From contig NZ_MVDE01000010.1 in the NCBI RefSeq assembly GCF_002843385.1, forward strand, positions 1 to 64,000: a stretch of 64,000 nt of DNA, given 5' to 3'. Under the pieces are notes generated by a model that saw only the letters and a list, made by a program, of their open reading frames with translations, was not told the origin of the DNA and ran no database searches. The position numbers were made by a program, and so were the translations under genes. This stretch comes from Labilibaculum manganireducens (GTDB lineage: Bacteria > Bacteroidota > Bacteroidia > Bacteroidales > Marinifilaceae). Shown piece after piece: positions 1 to 8,365 of this stretch (positions are counted from its first letter, which is position 1; every line of letters begins with the position of its first letter).

Positions 1-51
1 CTAAAATTTCATTCTCTGTAAGACAGTCGTTTCTGTCTCTGAAAGCGAGTG

Positions 52-343
52 CAAAGATAAAGAATTTAATTCCTAATCTGCAAATCTTTTTTCAACTTTT
101 TTTTCAGGGTAATTTCGCTGTAATCCCTAAGTTTCCTAGTGACTCACAAGCTCGTTAGCTCCGAAAGCGGGTGCAAAGATAAATCATTTATTTTAATATA
201 TCCTAATCCCTAAGTGAAAAAATTTCAAAAAAATAAAGCCCGTTCCTGTGATAAAAAAATTACTCCCCAAATCACTCTAAACACCGGACACTTTCCTTTG
301 AAAGCGGTGCAAAGATAAATGATTATTTTTCCCAATTCCTAAT
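52..343 (-). promoter_or_regulatory. Three tandem leftward promoters, probably for a stable-RNA operon
   Basis: Three copies of the Bacteroidota -7 element TATCTTTG lie on the minus strand at 52-59, 174-181 and 310-317. Each is followed by nearly the same start-site sequence (GCAC, then CCGCTTTC or a one-base variant) and preceded by ATTAGGA 13-21 bases upstream. The left copy also has TTTG (81-84) 21 bases upstream, a fair -33 element. All three point out of the left edge. Tandem strong promoters with a shared initial transcript are typical of rRNA or tRNA operons; that target is inferred because it lies outside the window. In the rest of 345-691 I see no convincing gene, only a possible -7 variant TATCTTCG at 651-658 facing the next gene. 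Confidence 0.6.
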
Positions 344-691
344 GCATTTGGAAAGTATTTCTAAACATTATCTTAACTCATTGATAACCTGATTGAATAA
401 TTTTTGATGAAAAGTAAATGAGTGAATGATTCCTGATGGTGCTGAGTAAAACATGATTCGCTGATGATCGCGAGAATCCCCCATTACGGATAGAAGCGAT
501 ATCCTTTTAGTGAGGAACGAGGTAAAAGATTTAGCGGATAGCCCGACCAATTTTACTATTCTTTTTATAGAAAATTGGGAATGGTCGGATTAAAATTGAA
601 AATTTTAGGCTTTTTAACTATCGTTCGGAAAAGATTTTAGGTAGATATACTATCTTCGTATTGCAAAATTATTTTAACACATTAATCTCTC

Positions 692-1423
692 ATGGTGACA
701 AATCGTATTGTTATTATCCCAACTTACAACGAAAAAGAAAACATTGAAGCGATTGTAAGGAAGGTTTTTTCGCTGGATACAGCTTTTGATATTCTGATTA
801 TAGAGGATAACTCGCCAGACGGGACTGCTGCTATTGTAAAGAAACTGCAAAATGAATTTTCGCAGCTGCACATTGTAGAACGCAAGGGCAAACTTGGTTT
901 GGGCACAGCATATATTACTGGTTTTAAATGGGCGTTGGAACGCAAATATGAATATGTGTTCGAAATGGATGCTGATTTTTCACACAATCCGGAAGATTTA
1001 GTTCACTTATATAAGGCTTGTTCGGAAAAAGGTGGTGATATGGCCATTGGATCGCGCTACGTTTCCGGTGTAAATGTTGTAAATTGGCCTATGGGTAGAG
1101 TATTGATGTCGTATTTTGCATCGAGATATGTCCGATTTGTAACGGGAATGAAGATTCATGATGCTACAGCCGGCTTTAAATGCTATACAAGAAAGGTATT
1201 GGAAACGATTAATTTGGATAACATCCGATTTAAAGGCTATGCTTTTCAGATTGAAATGAAGTTTACGACCTGGAAATATGGTTTCAATATTATTGAAGTA
1301 CCAATTATTTTTACCGACAGAACCCAGGGAACCTCTAAAATGAGCGGTGGAATTTTTAATGAAGCTGTTTGGGGAGTGATTAAAATGAAGTTGAGAAGCT
1401 TTTTCACAAAATATAATAGATAG
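692..1423 (+). CDS. Polyprenol monophosphomannose synthase (GT2 family)
   Basis: A family 2 glycosyltransferase of the dolichol/polyprenol-phosphate mannose synthase type, which moves a sugar from a nucleotide donor to a lipid phosphate on the cytoplasmic side of the membrane. The GT-A fold begins at PTYNEKENI (10-18), followed by EDNSPDGT (38-45) and the metal-binding DADFSHNPED (about 93-102). The C-terminal part has the family's SRYVSG and GTSKM segments. At 243 residues it is the short soluble form without the C-terminal membrane domain found in some relatives. A possible promoter with TATCTTCG at 651-658 lies 34 bp upstream. It is followed in the same direction by dihydroorotase. The family call is firm; the exact sugar is not shown by the sequence. 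Confidence 0.88.
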   Translation: MVTNRIVIIPTYNEKENIEAIVRKVFSLDTAFDILIIEDNSPDGTAAIVKKLQNEFSQLHIVERKGKLGLGTAYITGFKWALERKYEYVFEMDADFSHNPEDLVHLYKACSEKGGDMAIGSRYVSGVNVVNWPMGRVLMSYFASRYVRFVTGMKIHDATAGFKCYTRKVLETINLDNIRFKGYAFQIEMKFTTWKYGFNIIEVPIIFTDRTQGTSKMSGGIFNEAVWGVIKMKLRSFFTKYNR

Positions 1424-1535
1424 GAGAAATGAGATGTTAGCTGTGAGATTAATTTATTTGATAAAATAGTGAGGCTTTCTAAACATCTATATACTATAAA
1501 TACAAAACATTACAACACATTAACTAAGCAACCAA

Positions 1536-2876
1536 ATGTCAAGTTTTCTAATTAAAAATGCCTTGATTATTAATGAAGGCAAAAAGTTTGCAGGAAGTGT
1601 TCTTGTGAAAAATCAACTAATTGAAGAAATATACACTTCAACTCCTGAAGTTACAGATAAGAATTGGACTGTTATTGATGCTGCCGGAAGGTTACTGATT
1701 CCGGGTGTTATTGATGATCAGGTTCATTTTCGTGATCCGGGAATGCCACAAAAAGGGGATTTATATACCGAATCGAGAGCTGCTGTTGCCGGGGGAACTA
1801 CCTCGTTTATGGATATGCCCAATGTGAAACCACAAACGGTAACTCAGGAATTGCTAACAGAACGCTATAGATTAGGCTCTGAAAAATCTTTGGCAAACTA
1901 CTCCTTTTATATGGGTGCTACAAATACAAATCTGGAGGAGATATTAAAAACTGATCCGAAATCGGTTTGTGGCATTAAAATATTTATGGGCTCGTCGACC
2001 GGAAACATGTTGGTAGATGATATTGACACACTTTCGCAGATTTTTGAAAAATCGCCCATGTTGATCGCAACCCACTGTGAGGACACTCCCACCATTGATA
2101 AAAATCAGGCTGAATATCAGAAAAAATTCGGTGATGACATTCCTATGGAGTATCATGGTGTGATAAGAAGTGCCGAGGCTTGCTACAAATCGTCATCGAA
2201 AGCTATCGAACTGGCAAAGAAATACAATACTCGTTTGCATATTCTGCATTTGTCAAGTGCCATGGAAATGGATTTGTTTGATAATTCGATTTCTGCAAAA
2301 GATAAAAAAATTACCAGTGAGGTGTGTGTTCACCATTTATGGTTTGATGATAAAGATTACCTGACTAAAAAGTCGAGAATACGTTGGAATCCTGCAATTA
2401 AGACAAAAAAAGATCAGGATGCGCTTTGGAAAGCTCTTTTGGATGATCGTTTGGATGTGGTTGCAACTGATCATGCTCCGCATACTCCGGAAGAAAAGGA
2501 TGGCAACTACATGCAAGCCGCCGGTGGTGGTCCTTTGGTTCAGCATTCGCTGATAGCTATGATGGAACAAGCACGTAGAGGAAAGATCAGTATGGAAAAG
2601 GTAGTGGAGAAAATGTGCCATACTCCGGCTGAAATTTTTCAGGTTGAAAAACGTGGATTTATTCGCAAGGGATACTACGCCGATTTGGTTATTTTAAAAG
2701 AAGATGACTGGATGGCTACCAATGCCAATTCGTTATACAAATGTGGATGGACTCCTTTTGATGGCGAGAAATTCCAATATAAAGTAGACAAAACCTTTGT
2801 TAATGGACATTTGGCCTACGACAATGGTGTATTTGATGACAGTTCTAAAGGAATGAGGCTGAGTTTTGAAAGGTAG
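1536..2876 (+). CDS. pyrC: Dihydroorotase (class I type)
   Basis: Catalyses the reversible cyclisation of N-carbamoyl-aspartate to dihydroorotate, the third step of pyrimidine synthesis in the cytoplasm. The amidohydrolase signature VHFRDPG (about 63-69) supplies two zinc-binding histidines. GIKIFMGSSTG (around 146-156) lies where the family has a lysine, and DHAPHTPEEK (around 310-320) carries the catalytic aspartate. Length (446 residues) and motif order fit the class I family (AllB/PyrC-like) rather than the short E. coli PyrC. The first ATG gives a normal N terminus with the typical short beta-sandwich domain (residues 1-55). It lies 112 bp after the mannosyltransferase and may share its transcript. 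Confidence 0.93.
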   Translation: MSSFLIKNALIINEGKKFAGSVLVKNQLIEEIYTSTPEVTDKNWTVIDAAGRLLIPGVIDDQVHFRDPGMPQKGDLYTESRAAVAGGTTSFMDMPNVKPQTVTQELLTERYRLGSEKSLANYSFYMGATNTNLEEILKTDPKSVCGIKIFMGSSTGNMLVDDIDTLSQIFEKSPMLIATHCEDTPTIDKNQAEYQKKFGDDIPMEYHGVIRSAEACYKSSSKAIELAKKYNTRLHILHLSSAMEMDLFDNSISAKDKKITSEVCVHHLWFDDKDYLTKKSRIRWNPAIKTKKDQDALWKALLDDRLDVVATDHAPHTPEEKDGNYMQAAGGGPLVQHSLIAMMEQARRGKISMEKVVEKMCHTPAEIFQVEKRGFIRKGYYADLVILKEDDWMATNANSLYKCGWTPFDGEKFQYKVDKTFVNGHLAYDNGVFDDSSKGMRLSFER

Positions 2877-2925
2877 AAGTGAGATTTGAGAAATAAGAAA
2901 AAAGGTGAAAGGTGAAATTTTCAAA

Positions 2926-3116
2926 ATATGAAACGTTCATGCCAAAAGGTGTTTTAACATACAGTGAGATGATTATTTCAGCATGGTAAGTTCTCCCGAA
3001 ACAAGTTCGGGACAGGCTATATGGCAACTGAAAAACAAATAATAAACATATGAAACGTCCATGCCAAAGCGATTTTGACACACAGGGGGATGATTATTCC
3101 AAGCATGGTAAGTTCC
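2926..3116. repeat. Diverged ~68-bp direct repeat in the gap after pyrC
   Basis: Two copies, at about 2926-2993 and 3048-3116, both begin ATATGAAACG, share CATGCCAAA, continue with GATGATTATT, and end CATGGTAAGTTC. They are spaced by 122 bp. A third short match, ATATGAAAC, coincides with the start codon of the next gene (3144-3152). The gap holds no convincing coding region. The pattern could come from slippage duplication of a gene start or from a decayed mobile repeat. Confidence 0.6.
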
Positions 3117-3145
3117 ATATGGCAAAAACTTAAAATTATAAACAT

Positions 3146-3643
3146 ATGAAACACTATAATCTTATAGTTACAGCTCTGATTTTTTCAGGGCTGTTTTTGT
3201 TTTCCTGCCAGCAGAAAGATACTGTTGAAAACAAAGAATATTCTGGTGTAAAAATCGCCAATCCTATTATTTATGAGGTTTTGCTGACTAATCCAAATCC
3301 TAAGGATGATTGGAAAACTGAATGCCTTGCAAATACCAATATTCACGACCTTATAAAAGACATTATTAATGCGGTAAGAAATGGCGATCTTCCGGCCTTT
3401 GATTATTACGACAATCACCGGTTATCAATTCCTGAACTTGAAAAAATAATAGCCGAAAGTGATTTGATGAATAAAACAGGAAACATTCAGTTTGAAGAGG
3501 AATGGTTTTGGGATGCGAAAAAGCTTTCTCTTGAAAAGAGAGTTAATAAAATGATGTTTGGCTACGAGATATATGATGCTTTAGGAAAAGTTAGAGGCTA
3601 CAAGGCTAGTTTTGTAGTAAATTTAAATGCTGATAAAAATTGA
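3146..3643 (+). CDS. Putative lipoprotein of unknown function
   Basis: A 165-residue protein with a lipoprotein signal: positively charged start, hydrophobic stretch and a lipobox ending in FSC at Cys21, followed by Gln-Gln-Lys. It is therefore predicted to be lipid-anchored in the periplasm or outer membrane. The mature part is mixed alpha/beta, rich in charged residues, with WFWDAKK near the centre-right and a closing strand YKASFVVNLN. Some segments (GDLPAFDYYD, then a WFWD element) vaguely recall gliding/secretion lipoproteins such as GldN, but the resemblance is too weak for a name. It lies downstream of pyrC behind a direct-repeat region. I do not recognise the family. Confidence 0.65.
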   Translation: MKHYNLIVTALIFSGLFLFSCQQKDTVENKEYSGVKIANPIIYEVLLTNPNPKDDWKTECLANTNIHDLIKDIINAVRNGDLPAFDYYDNHRLSIPELEKIIAESDLMNKTGNIQFEEEWFWDAKKLSLEKRVNKMMFGYEIYDALGKVRGYKASFVVNLNADKN

Positions 3644-3718
3644 TTATTTAAGCCTTACATAGATTTGTAAACCAATTCCAATTCTTAACTATTCATCTAA
3701 TTAATACTTGACCTGAAA

Positions 3719-3750
3719 TTGTTCATTTTCTGAATTTCCATCTATTTTTA
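3719..3750 (+). promoter_or_regulatory. Possible promoter of the 2-hydroxyacid dehydrogenase
   Basis: TTG (3719-3721) and TATTTTTA (3743-3750) are 21 bp apart and lie 62 bp before the ATG. The -7 box lacks the final G, so this is a moderate match to the Bacteroidota consensus. Confidence 0.35.
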
Positions 3751-3812
3751 CACAAAAAATTTAAATCATGAACTCTCTTGATTCTTGATCCTTTAAACTT
3801 GACACTTATACA

Positions 3813-4754
3813 ATGAAAGTACTATTTATAGATTCAACCCACGCACGTTTAAGAGAAATGCTTGAAGCAGCAGGGTTTGAATGCACTTATGCACCTGCAA
3901 AAAACAAAGAAGAGCTTCTGGCAATTTTTCATGAGTTCGACGGCTTTATTATCCGCAGTAAATTCAAATTAAACAAGGAAGAATTAGATCAGGCTACCCG
4001 TCTGAAATTTATTGGTCGTGTGGGTGCCGGATTGGAAAACATTGATGTTGACTACGCCGAAAGCAAAGGGATTAGATGCTTTAATGCTCCGGAAGGAAAC
4101 AGAGATGCGGTTGGTGAACATGCCGTAGGAATGCTGCTCTCTCTTTTCAACAACTTGTGCCGGTGCAATTGGGAAGTTAGAAATGGAATGTGGCGACGGG
4201 AAGAAAATCGAGGCATCGAAATAAAAGGAAAAACCATTGGTATTATTGGATATGGAAATATGGGTGGTGCTTTTGCCCAGCGCTTGAAAGGTTTCGGTTG
4301 CAAAGTTATTGCCTACGACAAATATAAATTCGATTATTCGGATGAGTTTTGTGAAGAAAAACAGTTGAATGATTTGTTTGAGAAATGCGATGTTTTGAGT
4401 CTGCATGTGCCACAAACAGAGGAAACAATGTTTATGGTGAATGATGACTTCCTGAATAAATTTAAAAAGCCAATTTACTTGATTAATACTGCTCGCGGAA
4501 AAGTTGTTCGCATTGCTGATTTGGTGAAAAATTTAGAATCGGGTCAAGTAAAAGGTGCTTGTTTGGATGTTTTGGAATTTGAAAAAACTTCCTTCGAAGA
4601 TTTGCATGCATCAGAGCTGCCTGCAGAGTTTCAATATTTAATTGAATCGGAAAAAGTATTGTTGAGTCCGCATGTTGGAGGCTGGACACATGAATCGAAT
4701 ATTAAACTATCGGAAGTTACGGCTCAAAAGATTATTGATGAATTTGGAGAGTAA
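3813..4754 (+). CDS. D-isomer-specific 2-hydroxyacid dehydrogenase (NAD-dependent)
   Basis: A member of the phosphoglycerate dehydrogenase/D-lactate dehydrogenase superfamily, reducing a 2-oxoacid with NADH or the reverse. The Rossmann nucleotide motif GIIGYGNMGG is at 143-152. The substrate-binding Arg is R228 in NTARGK, and the catalytic His is H287 in SPHVGGWT. At 313 residues it is a short form with no ACT domain, so allosteric control by serine is not expected. It could be a 3-phosphoglycerate dehydrogenase, but serC is not adjacent, so the substrate is left open. A 19-bp terminator hairpin follows directly. A decayed second copy lies 0.9 kb downstream. Confidence 0.85.
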   Translation: MKVLFIDSTHARLREMLEAAGFECTYAPAKNKEELLAIFHEFDGFIIRSKFKLNKEELDQATRLKFIGRVGAGLENIDVDYAESKGIRCFNAPEGNRDAVGEHAVGMLLSLFNNLCRCNWEVRNGMWRREENRGIEIKGKTIGIIGYGNMGGAFAQRLKGFGCKVIAYDKYKFDYSDEFCEEKQLNDLFEKCDVLSLHVPQTEETMFMVNDDFLNKFKKPIYLINTARGKVVRIADLVKNLESGQVKGACLDVLEFEKTSFEDLHASELPAEFQYLIESEKVLLSPHVGGWTHESNIKLSEVTAQKIIDEFGE

Positions 4755-4765
4755 TGATTCTTACC

Positions 4766-4806
4766 AAAATACAAAACCTTTAATTAAATTAAAGGTTTTG
4801 TATTTT
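4766..4806. terminator. Bidirectional terminator hairpin
   Basis: A perfect 19-bp inverted repeat (4766-4784 and 4788-4806) with a 3-nt loop has A-runs on one side and T-runs on the other. It separates two convergent genes, and its right arm overlaps the stop codon of the minus-strand gene. Confidence 0.85.
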
Positions 4807-5443
4807 AAATATGAAGCTCCAGCTTAGGCTCCTCAAGCTGAATAATATGACTTCTGATTTCTTCTGCAATGCTGAATAAGGTTTCTATTTTTTCCGGTTC
4901 AACAAACCAACTGTCTGTAGTAAAAATTCCAAAATGAGATCTGTTTATTAATGACGGAACAAAACTGGCATTTACAAGATTCACTCCGATTTTAAGCCTC
5001 TTATCAAACTCCAATGAGTTACAAATCAATTCTTGTATCTCTAAATTCTTAAAAATATTATTTGTCCCGATAGAATCAAACTCCTCTATCACCACCTGAG
5101 AATCGAAAGATTCATTGCCCGTTTTATAATCACTCTGCGATAAGAAGGGATTAAATATATCCTTTATATTTTTCTTTCTGATAAGTATTTTAGCTGATCT
5201 GCACATCGATATTGGGAAAAAAACACCACTAAACGTTGATTTTTCATTTATCTTTCGGGAATCTCCAAAACATACAAAATAACTACTCTCACCTCCATTA
5301 TTAGTAATATACAGATTTCGAAGATTATAAATAAGAGGATTCAAAGCATTACCATGACAATGCTTCACTGAAAAGTCAATATTTCTATTAGACTGCCTCG
5401 CAAATTCTTTTAACTTCTGAATGCTTGTTTTTCGCTTTTTCAT
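4805..5443 (-). CDS. Hypothetical protein
   Basis: A 212-residue protein I do not recognise. There is no signal peptide or clear membrane segment. The start is very basic (MKKRKTSIQKLKEF), and the rest is mixed, with several Ser/Asn-rich turns and a C-terminal helix ending in an acidic, Leu-rich tail. It is convergent with the 2-hydroxyacid dehydrogenase and shares its terminator. The ATG chosen is the first in frame. The gene sits between the functional dehydrogenase and its decayed copy, so this stretch may have been rearranged. Confidence 0.55.
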   Translation of the reverse strand: MKKRKTSIQKLKEFARQSNRNIDFSVKHCHGNALNPLIYNLRNLYITNNGGESSYFVCFGDSRKINEKSTFSGVFFPISMCRSAKILIRKKNIKDIFNPFLSQSDYKTGNESFDSQVVIEEFDSIGTNNIFKNLEIQELICNSLEFDKRLKIGVNLVNASFVPSLINRSHFGIFTTDSWFVEPEKIETLFSIAEEIRSHIIQLEEPKLELHI

Positions 5444-5614
5444 GAGTTTAAGTTAATAACATTATATTGTTTTATGTAAAAAAAATCACCAATACCACAA
5501 GTATTACTGTTTAATTCAATTTACATAAAATCTACTTAATAGAAAAATATTTTTTCCAAAAAATCTTTCCTCAATGGCTTTTAGTCAACAATTAAAAGCT
5601 TTTCATCAACAAAT

Positions 5615-6084
5615 ATGATACTACAAACAGAACCTAAAAACGATATTATTAGAATTATGAGATACAGTTATACGAATATCACTTGCCTCTCCATTAAAGG
5701 TTTTCACAGAAAAACAACTGCTTACGACAAATTCAACTATTCAGGCGAGCTTTGTGAAGAAAAACAGATGAAAGACTTGTTTGAGCAATGCGATATTATG
5801 AGTCTGTATGTGCAACAAGTGGAGGAAACGATGTTTTTGGTAAATGATAAATTCCTGAATAAATTTTAAAAACCGATTTACCTTATTACTAATACACTGA
5901 AAAGGGGGTTCGCATTCCTTACCTGGTGAAAAATCCGCATCTGGTCAGATGAAAGGTGCTTGTTTATCAGATTGAAGCGGAAAAAGTATTGCTTAGTCCG
6001 CACGTTGGTGACTGGACTCATGAATCGAATAGTAAATTATCGGAAGTTAGGGCTCAAAAGATTACTGATAAGTTTGGAAAATAA
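5615..6084 (+). pseudogene. Decayed copy of the neighbouring 2-hydroxyacid dehydrogenase
   Basis: From about 5630 to 6084 the DNA follows the second half of the intact gene (from about 4230 to 4754). The piece AYDKF..SGELCEEKQMKDLFEQCD matches the neighbour nearly residue by residue, and the read then stops at 5867-5869 after a change in an A/T run. Beyond the stop, recognisable fragments continue: VLLSPHVG.WTHESN.KLSEV and the final KFGK stop. About 75 bp present in the intact gene, around the VLEFEKTSFEDLH segment, is missing, and the frame shifts at least once. The N-terminal catalytic domain is absent. This is a relic of a duplication, not an expressed enzyme. Confidence 0.88.
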
Positions 6085-6097
6085 AGTTATCTAAAAC

Positions 6098-6133
6098 AAA
6101 GAGGCTGTCTCATAACTACGAAACAGCCTCTTT
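6098..6133. terminator. Terminator hairpin
   Basis: An 11-bp stem AAAGAGGCTGT (6098-6108) pairs with 6123-6133, followed by a T-run on the plus side and preceded by an A-run. It can end minus-strand transcription of the outer-membrane protein gene and mark the end of the pseudogene. The text GAGGCTGTCTCATAAC resembles ends of some insertion sequences, but no transposase is nearby. Confidence 0.7.
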
Positions 6134-6152
6134 TTATTAATGAGTGTAAATT

Positions 6153-6692
6153 CTAAAATCCGTAAGCCATTCCAATTCCAAAATAGTGATAAGCTTCATC
6201 GGTTAATTCAATTTCAGCTTCCATAATCAGGGACCATCCATTTCCAACGGCAACTCTTATACCAATTGGCACCCAAAGTGGGATTGCAGTTTCATCGCCA
6301 AAATTAATATCCATATCTAATCCGGTAATCAATTTTGTTCCCGATGCCAAGGGAACAGTTACATTGGCTGTTCCATCGAACCCAAAATCATGAAAATGGT
6401 GAGCTCCTGCTGACAATGAGAGGTTCTTGCTGATTCCGAACTCAACATCGCCACCATAATAAGTTTCATCACCAAAAGCACCAATCTTAGCTCCCAAATC
6501 AATATTTTTTCCAACACCTACTCCAGCATGAAAAAACATTAAAAATTCATTCGATCCATTGGATACCAACATAGAAGGTTCAAATCCGATCGACGCCTCA
6601 CCACTTTTTAAAATTCCTGATGTATTAAAAATTTGGGCATTCCCTACTATTGCAACAAGCATCAAACTCAATAAAATTATTCTTCTCTTCAT
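6153..6692 (-). CDS. Small outer-membrane beta-barrel protein
   Basis: A 179-residue protein with a cleavable signal peptide (MKRRIILLSLMLVAIVGNAQ) and a mature part made of alternating hydrophobic/polar strands rich in Gly, Asn and Asp turns. It ends in aromatic FGIGMAYGF, and the terminal Phe is the usual outer-membrane barrel signature. About eight strands can be counted by eye, in line with a small barrel. No enzymatic motif is visible. It is transcribed alone; the stretch between it and the alkaline phosphatase operon holds a terminator for that operon. Function unknown. Confidence 0.75.
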   Translation of the reverse strand: MKRRIILLSLMLVAIVGNAQIFNTSGILKSGEASIGFEPSMLVSNGSNEFLMFFHAGVGVGKNIDLGAKIGAFGDETYYGGDVEFGISKNLSLSAGAHHFHDFGFDGTANVTVPLASGTKLITGLDMDINFGDETAIPLWVPIGIRVAVGNGWSLIMEAEIELTDEAYHYFGIGMAYGF

Positions 6693-6791
6693 AACTAATT
6701 TTTAAATATTAAATAGAAACAGTACATAGATAATTATTATTGTAACAATCACAATTTTTAATCGGATTTTTCCAATTTAAATGGCAAAAAA

Positions 6792-6824
6792 ATAACGCCA
6801 ACAGCTGTCTTCTGTTGACGTTAT
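6792..6824 (-). terminator. Terminator of the SusCD-phosphatase operon
   Basis: A 13-bp stem with one G-U pair (6792-6804 with 6812-6824) is followed on the minus strand by seven Ts, 33 bp after the alkaline phosphatase stop codon. Confidence 0.85.
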
Positions 6825-6856
6825 AAATCCAAACTATATTAAATGAAAAAAAAATG

Positions 6857-8365
6857 TTAATCTTTATATCTTTTATAATCAGTCATCGAGTAAAATAATT
6901 GTTCTGCCTCATCATTAGAAAGCGCAATTCCCAATTTCTCTCTGATATTTATTTTTAATTCGCTAAGTGTTGCAGACTCTCCCAACACACTGGAAACAGA
7001 TTTTTTCTGTCGTTCCAAATTTTTTACAAATATTTTATATAACAATGGATTTGTGATGTTTTCCCATTCTTCCCCATTTTCCATTTTCTTATGAAATGCA
7101 TTTTCTTTAGGCATTTTTCGATAAGCAACCTCTAGCCCACCAGTCTCATGGTCAGCGGTAAAAATCAATAATGTATTTTCCGGAGATTCCTGATATTTTC
7201 TGTACGCATCTTTTAAAACCTGATTCATTTCTTCAACTGCTTTATAAACCGAAGCTATATCGTTATCATGAGCCTCCCAATCAATTCTGGCGCATTCAAT
7301 CATTGCAAAATAAGGAGAATCTGTATCCGAAATCAATTCTAAAGCCTTATTTCCCATCTCTTTCACACTTGGAATTGATACGGTTGATTCATCGCGGTTA
7401 ATTGCAGCAGGCAATCCTCCGCTGGCAAATAAACCTATAACTTTGCCTCTTTCAATGTTTTGTAATTGTCTTAAAGTGGAACAAAATTGATAATCCTTTT
7501 TTTGAAAAGATTCAATTAAATTACGAGAATCAGTTCTTAAAGATTCAAAATTTAAAGATTCAGGCACTCCTTCAAAATCTGAAAAAATTGTTCCTTTGGG
7601 GAAAAAGAGGTTTGCTCCTCCTCCTAAAATCACATCAATATTGCTCGAAGCCTCTAATTGATCAGCTATTTTCTGTTCCGCATCCCTATTAATAGAATGT
7701 GCATAAAAAGCAGCAGGAGTTGCATCGGTTATTCCTGCATCAGTAACAATTGCCGTTTTGTATCTCCCGTTTATGGCTAATGCTAATGCGCTTTGTAAAG
7801 GCATTCCCAAAGAATCTACACCTATCATATTCATCAGTGTTTTTTTTCCACAAGCAATTGCTGTTCCCGAGGCTGCTGATCCTGTAACCAATCCTCTGGC
7901 AGTACCTGTATACAAATATCCACATGCCCCTTCACTCATTATACGTTCGAAATAAGTAGGAATCTTATTTTTTTGTGCATATCGTTCATAAATTGGTAAT
8001 GCCATGTGCATATTTCCCATTCCATCTCCAATTACGATTATTACATTTAACTTTTCTTTAACAGCACTTTTCAATACCCGTCCTAACGAATCGTTTTGGA
8101 TAGGACCTTGCAACATCTTTGTATATTTTTCAGGTCCAACAGCACCTAAAGGAACCGGTGCTGCAGTATGAGAAGTTGTGCTCCAAATCACTTGTGTATC
8201 TTTCCCAATCATTTGATTTAGTATCACATGTGAAATGGATCTTTTGTTCCAAAATTCCGATTCATTCCGAATCATATCATCATGTAACTTAAGATTTTTA
8301 TTTTGGCAGGCAGAATTACTTACGATTATCAAGACCAGAGCTATAAGCCCATGTATATATTTCAT
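6857..8365 (-). CDS. Alkaline phosphatase (lipoprotein, apparently permuted)
   Basis: A 502-residue metal-dependent phosphomonoesterase of the PhoA superfamily that releases phosphate outside the inner membrane. A lipobox at SNSAC (Cys20) predicts lipid anchoring. Visible active-site parts are IGDGMG (metal Asp, about 114), TGSAASGTA (nucleophile Ser163), IECARIDWEAHD (metal Glu/Asp/His) and TADHETGG. The usual C-terminal zinc-His motif HTAxxVP is not after TADHE but near the N terminus (TTSHTAAPVPLGAVGP, His66), before IGDGMG, so the order of parts looks circularly permuted. The residue before the nucleophile is Gly, where E. coli PhoA has Asp101. The start overlaps the stop of the upstream phosphodiesterase gene by 4 nt, implying coupled translation and sequential action on phosphodiesters. 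Confidence 0.9.
   Translation of the reverse strand: MKYIHGLIALVLIIVSNSACQNKNLKLHDDMIRNESEFWNKRSISHVILNQMIGKDTQVIWSTTSHTAAPVPLGAVGPEKYTKMLQGPIQNDSLGRVLKSAVKEKLNVIIVIGDGMGNMHMALPIYERYAQKNKIPTYFERIMSEGACGYLYTGTARGLVTGSAASGTAIACGKKTLMNMIGVDSLGMPLQSALALAINGRYKTAIVTDAGITDATPAAFYAHSINRDAEQKIADQLEASSNIDVILGGGANLFFPKGTIFSDFEGVPESLNFESLRTDSRNLIESFQKKDYQFCSTLRQLQNIERGKVIGLFASGGLPAAINRDESTVSIPSVKEMGNKALELISDTDSPYFAMIECARIDWEAHDNDIASVYKAVEEMNQVLKDAYRKYQESPENTLLIFTADHETGGLEVAYRKMPKENAFHKKMENGEEWENITNPLLYKIFVKNLERQKKSVSSVLGESATLSELKINIREKLGIALSNDEAEQLFYSMTDYKRYKD

Noticed and set aside
368-550. A 60-codon minus-strand frame near the left edge
   Set aside because: No recognisable domain or promoter; it is short and lies in A/T-rich intergenic sequence. 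It might be a conserved spurious frame next to RNA operons.
3984-4415. A 143-codon open frame antisense to the 2-hydroxyacid dehydrogenase
   Set aside because: No family resemblance, and its coding strand is explained by the dehydrogenase.
6098-6133. An insertion-sequence end, suggested by GAGGCTGTCTCATAAC
   Set aside because: No transposase or second end is seen nearby; a terminator hairpin explains the symmetry.
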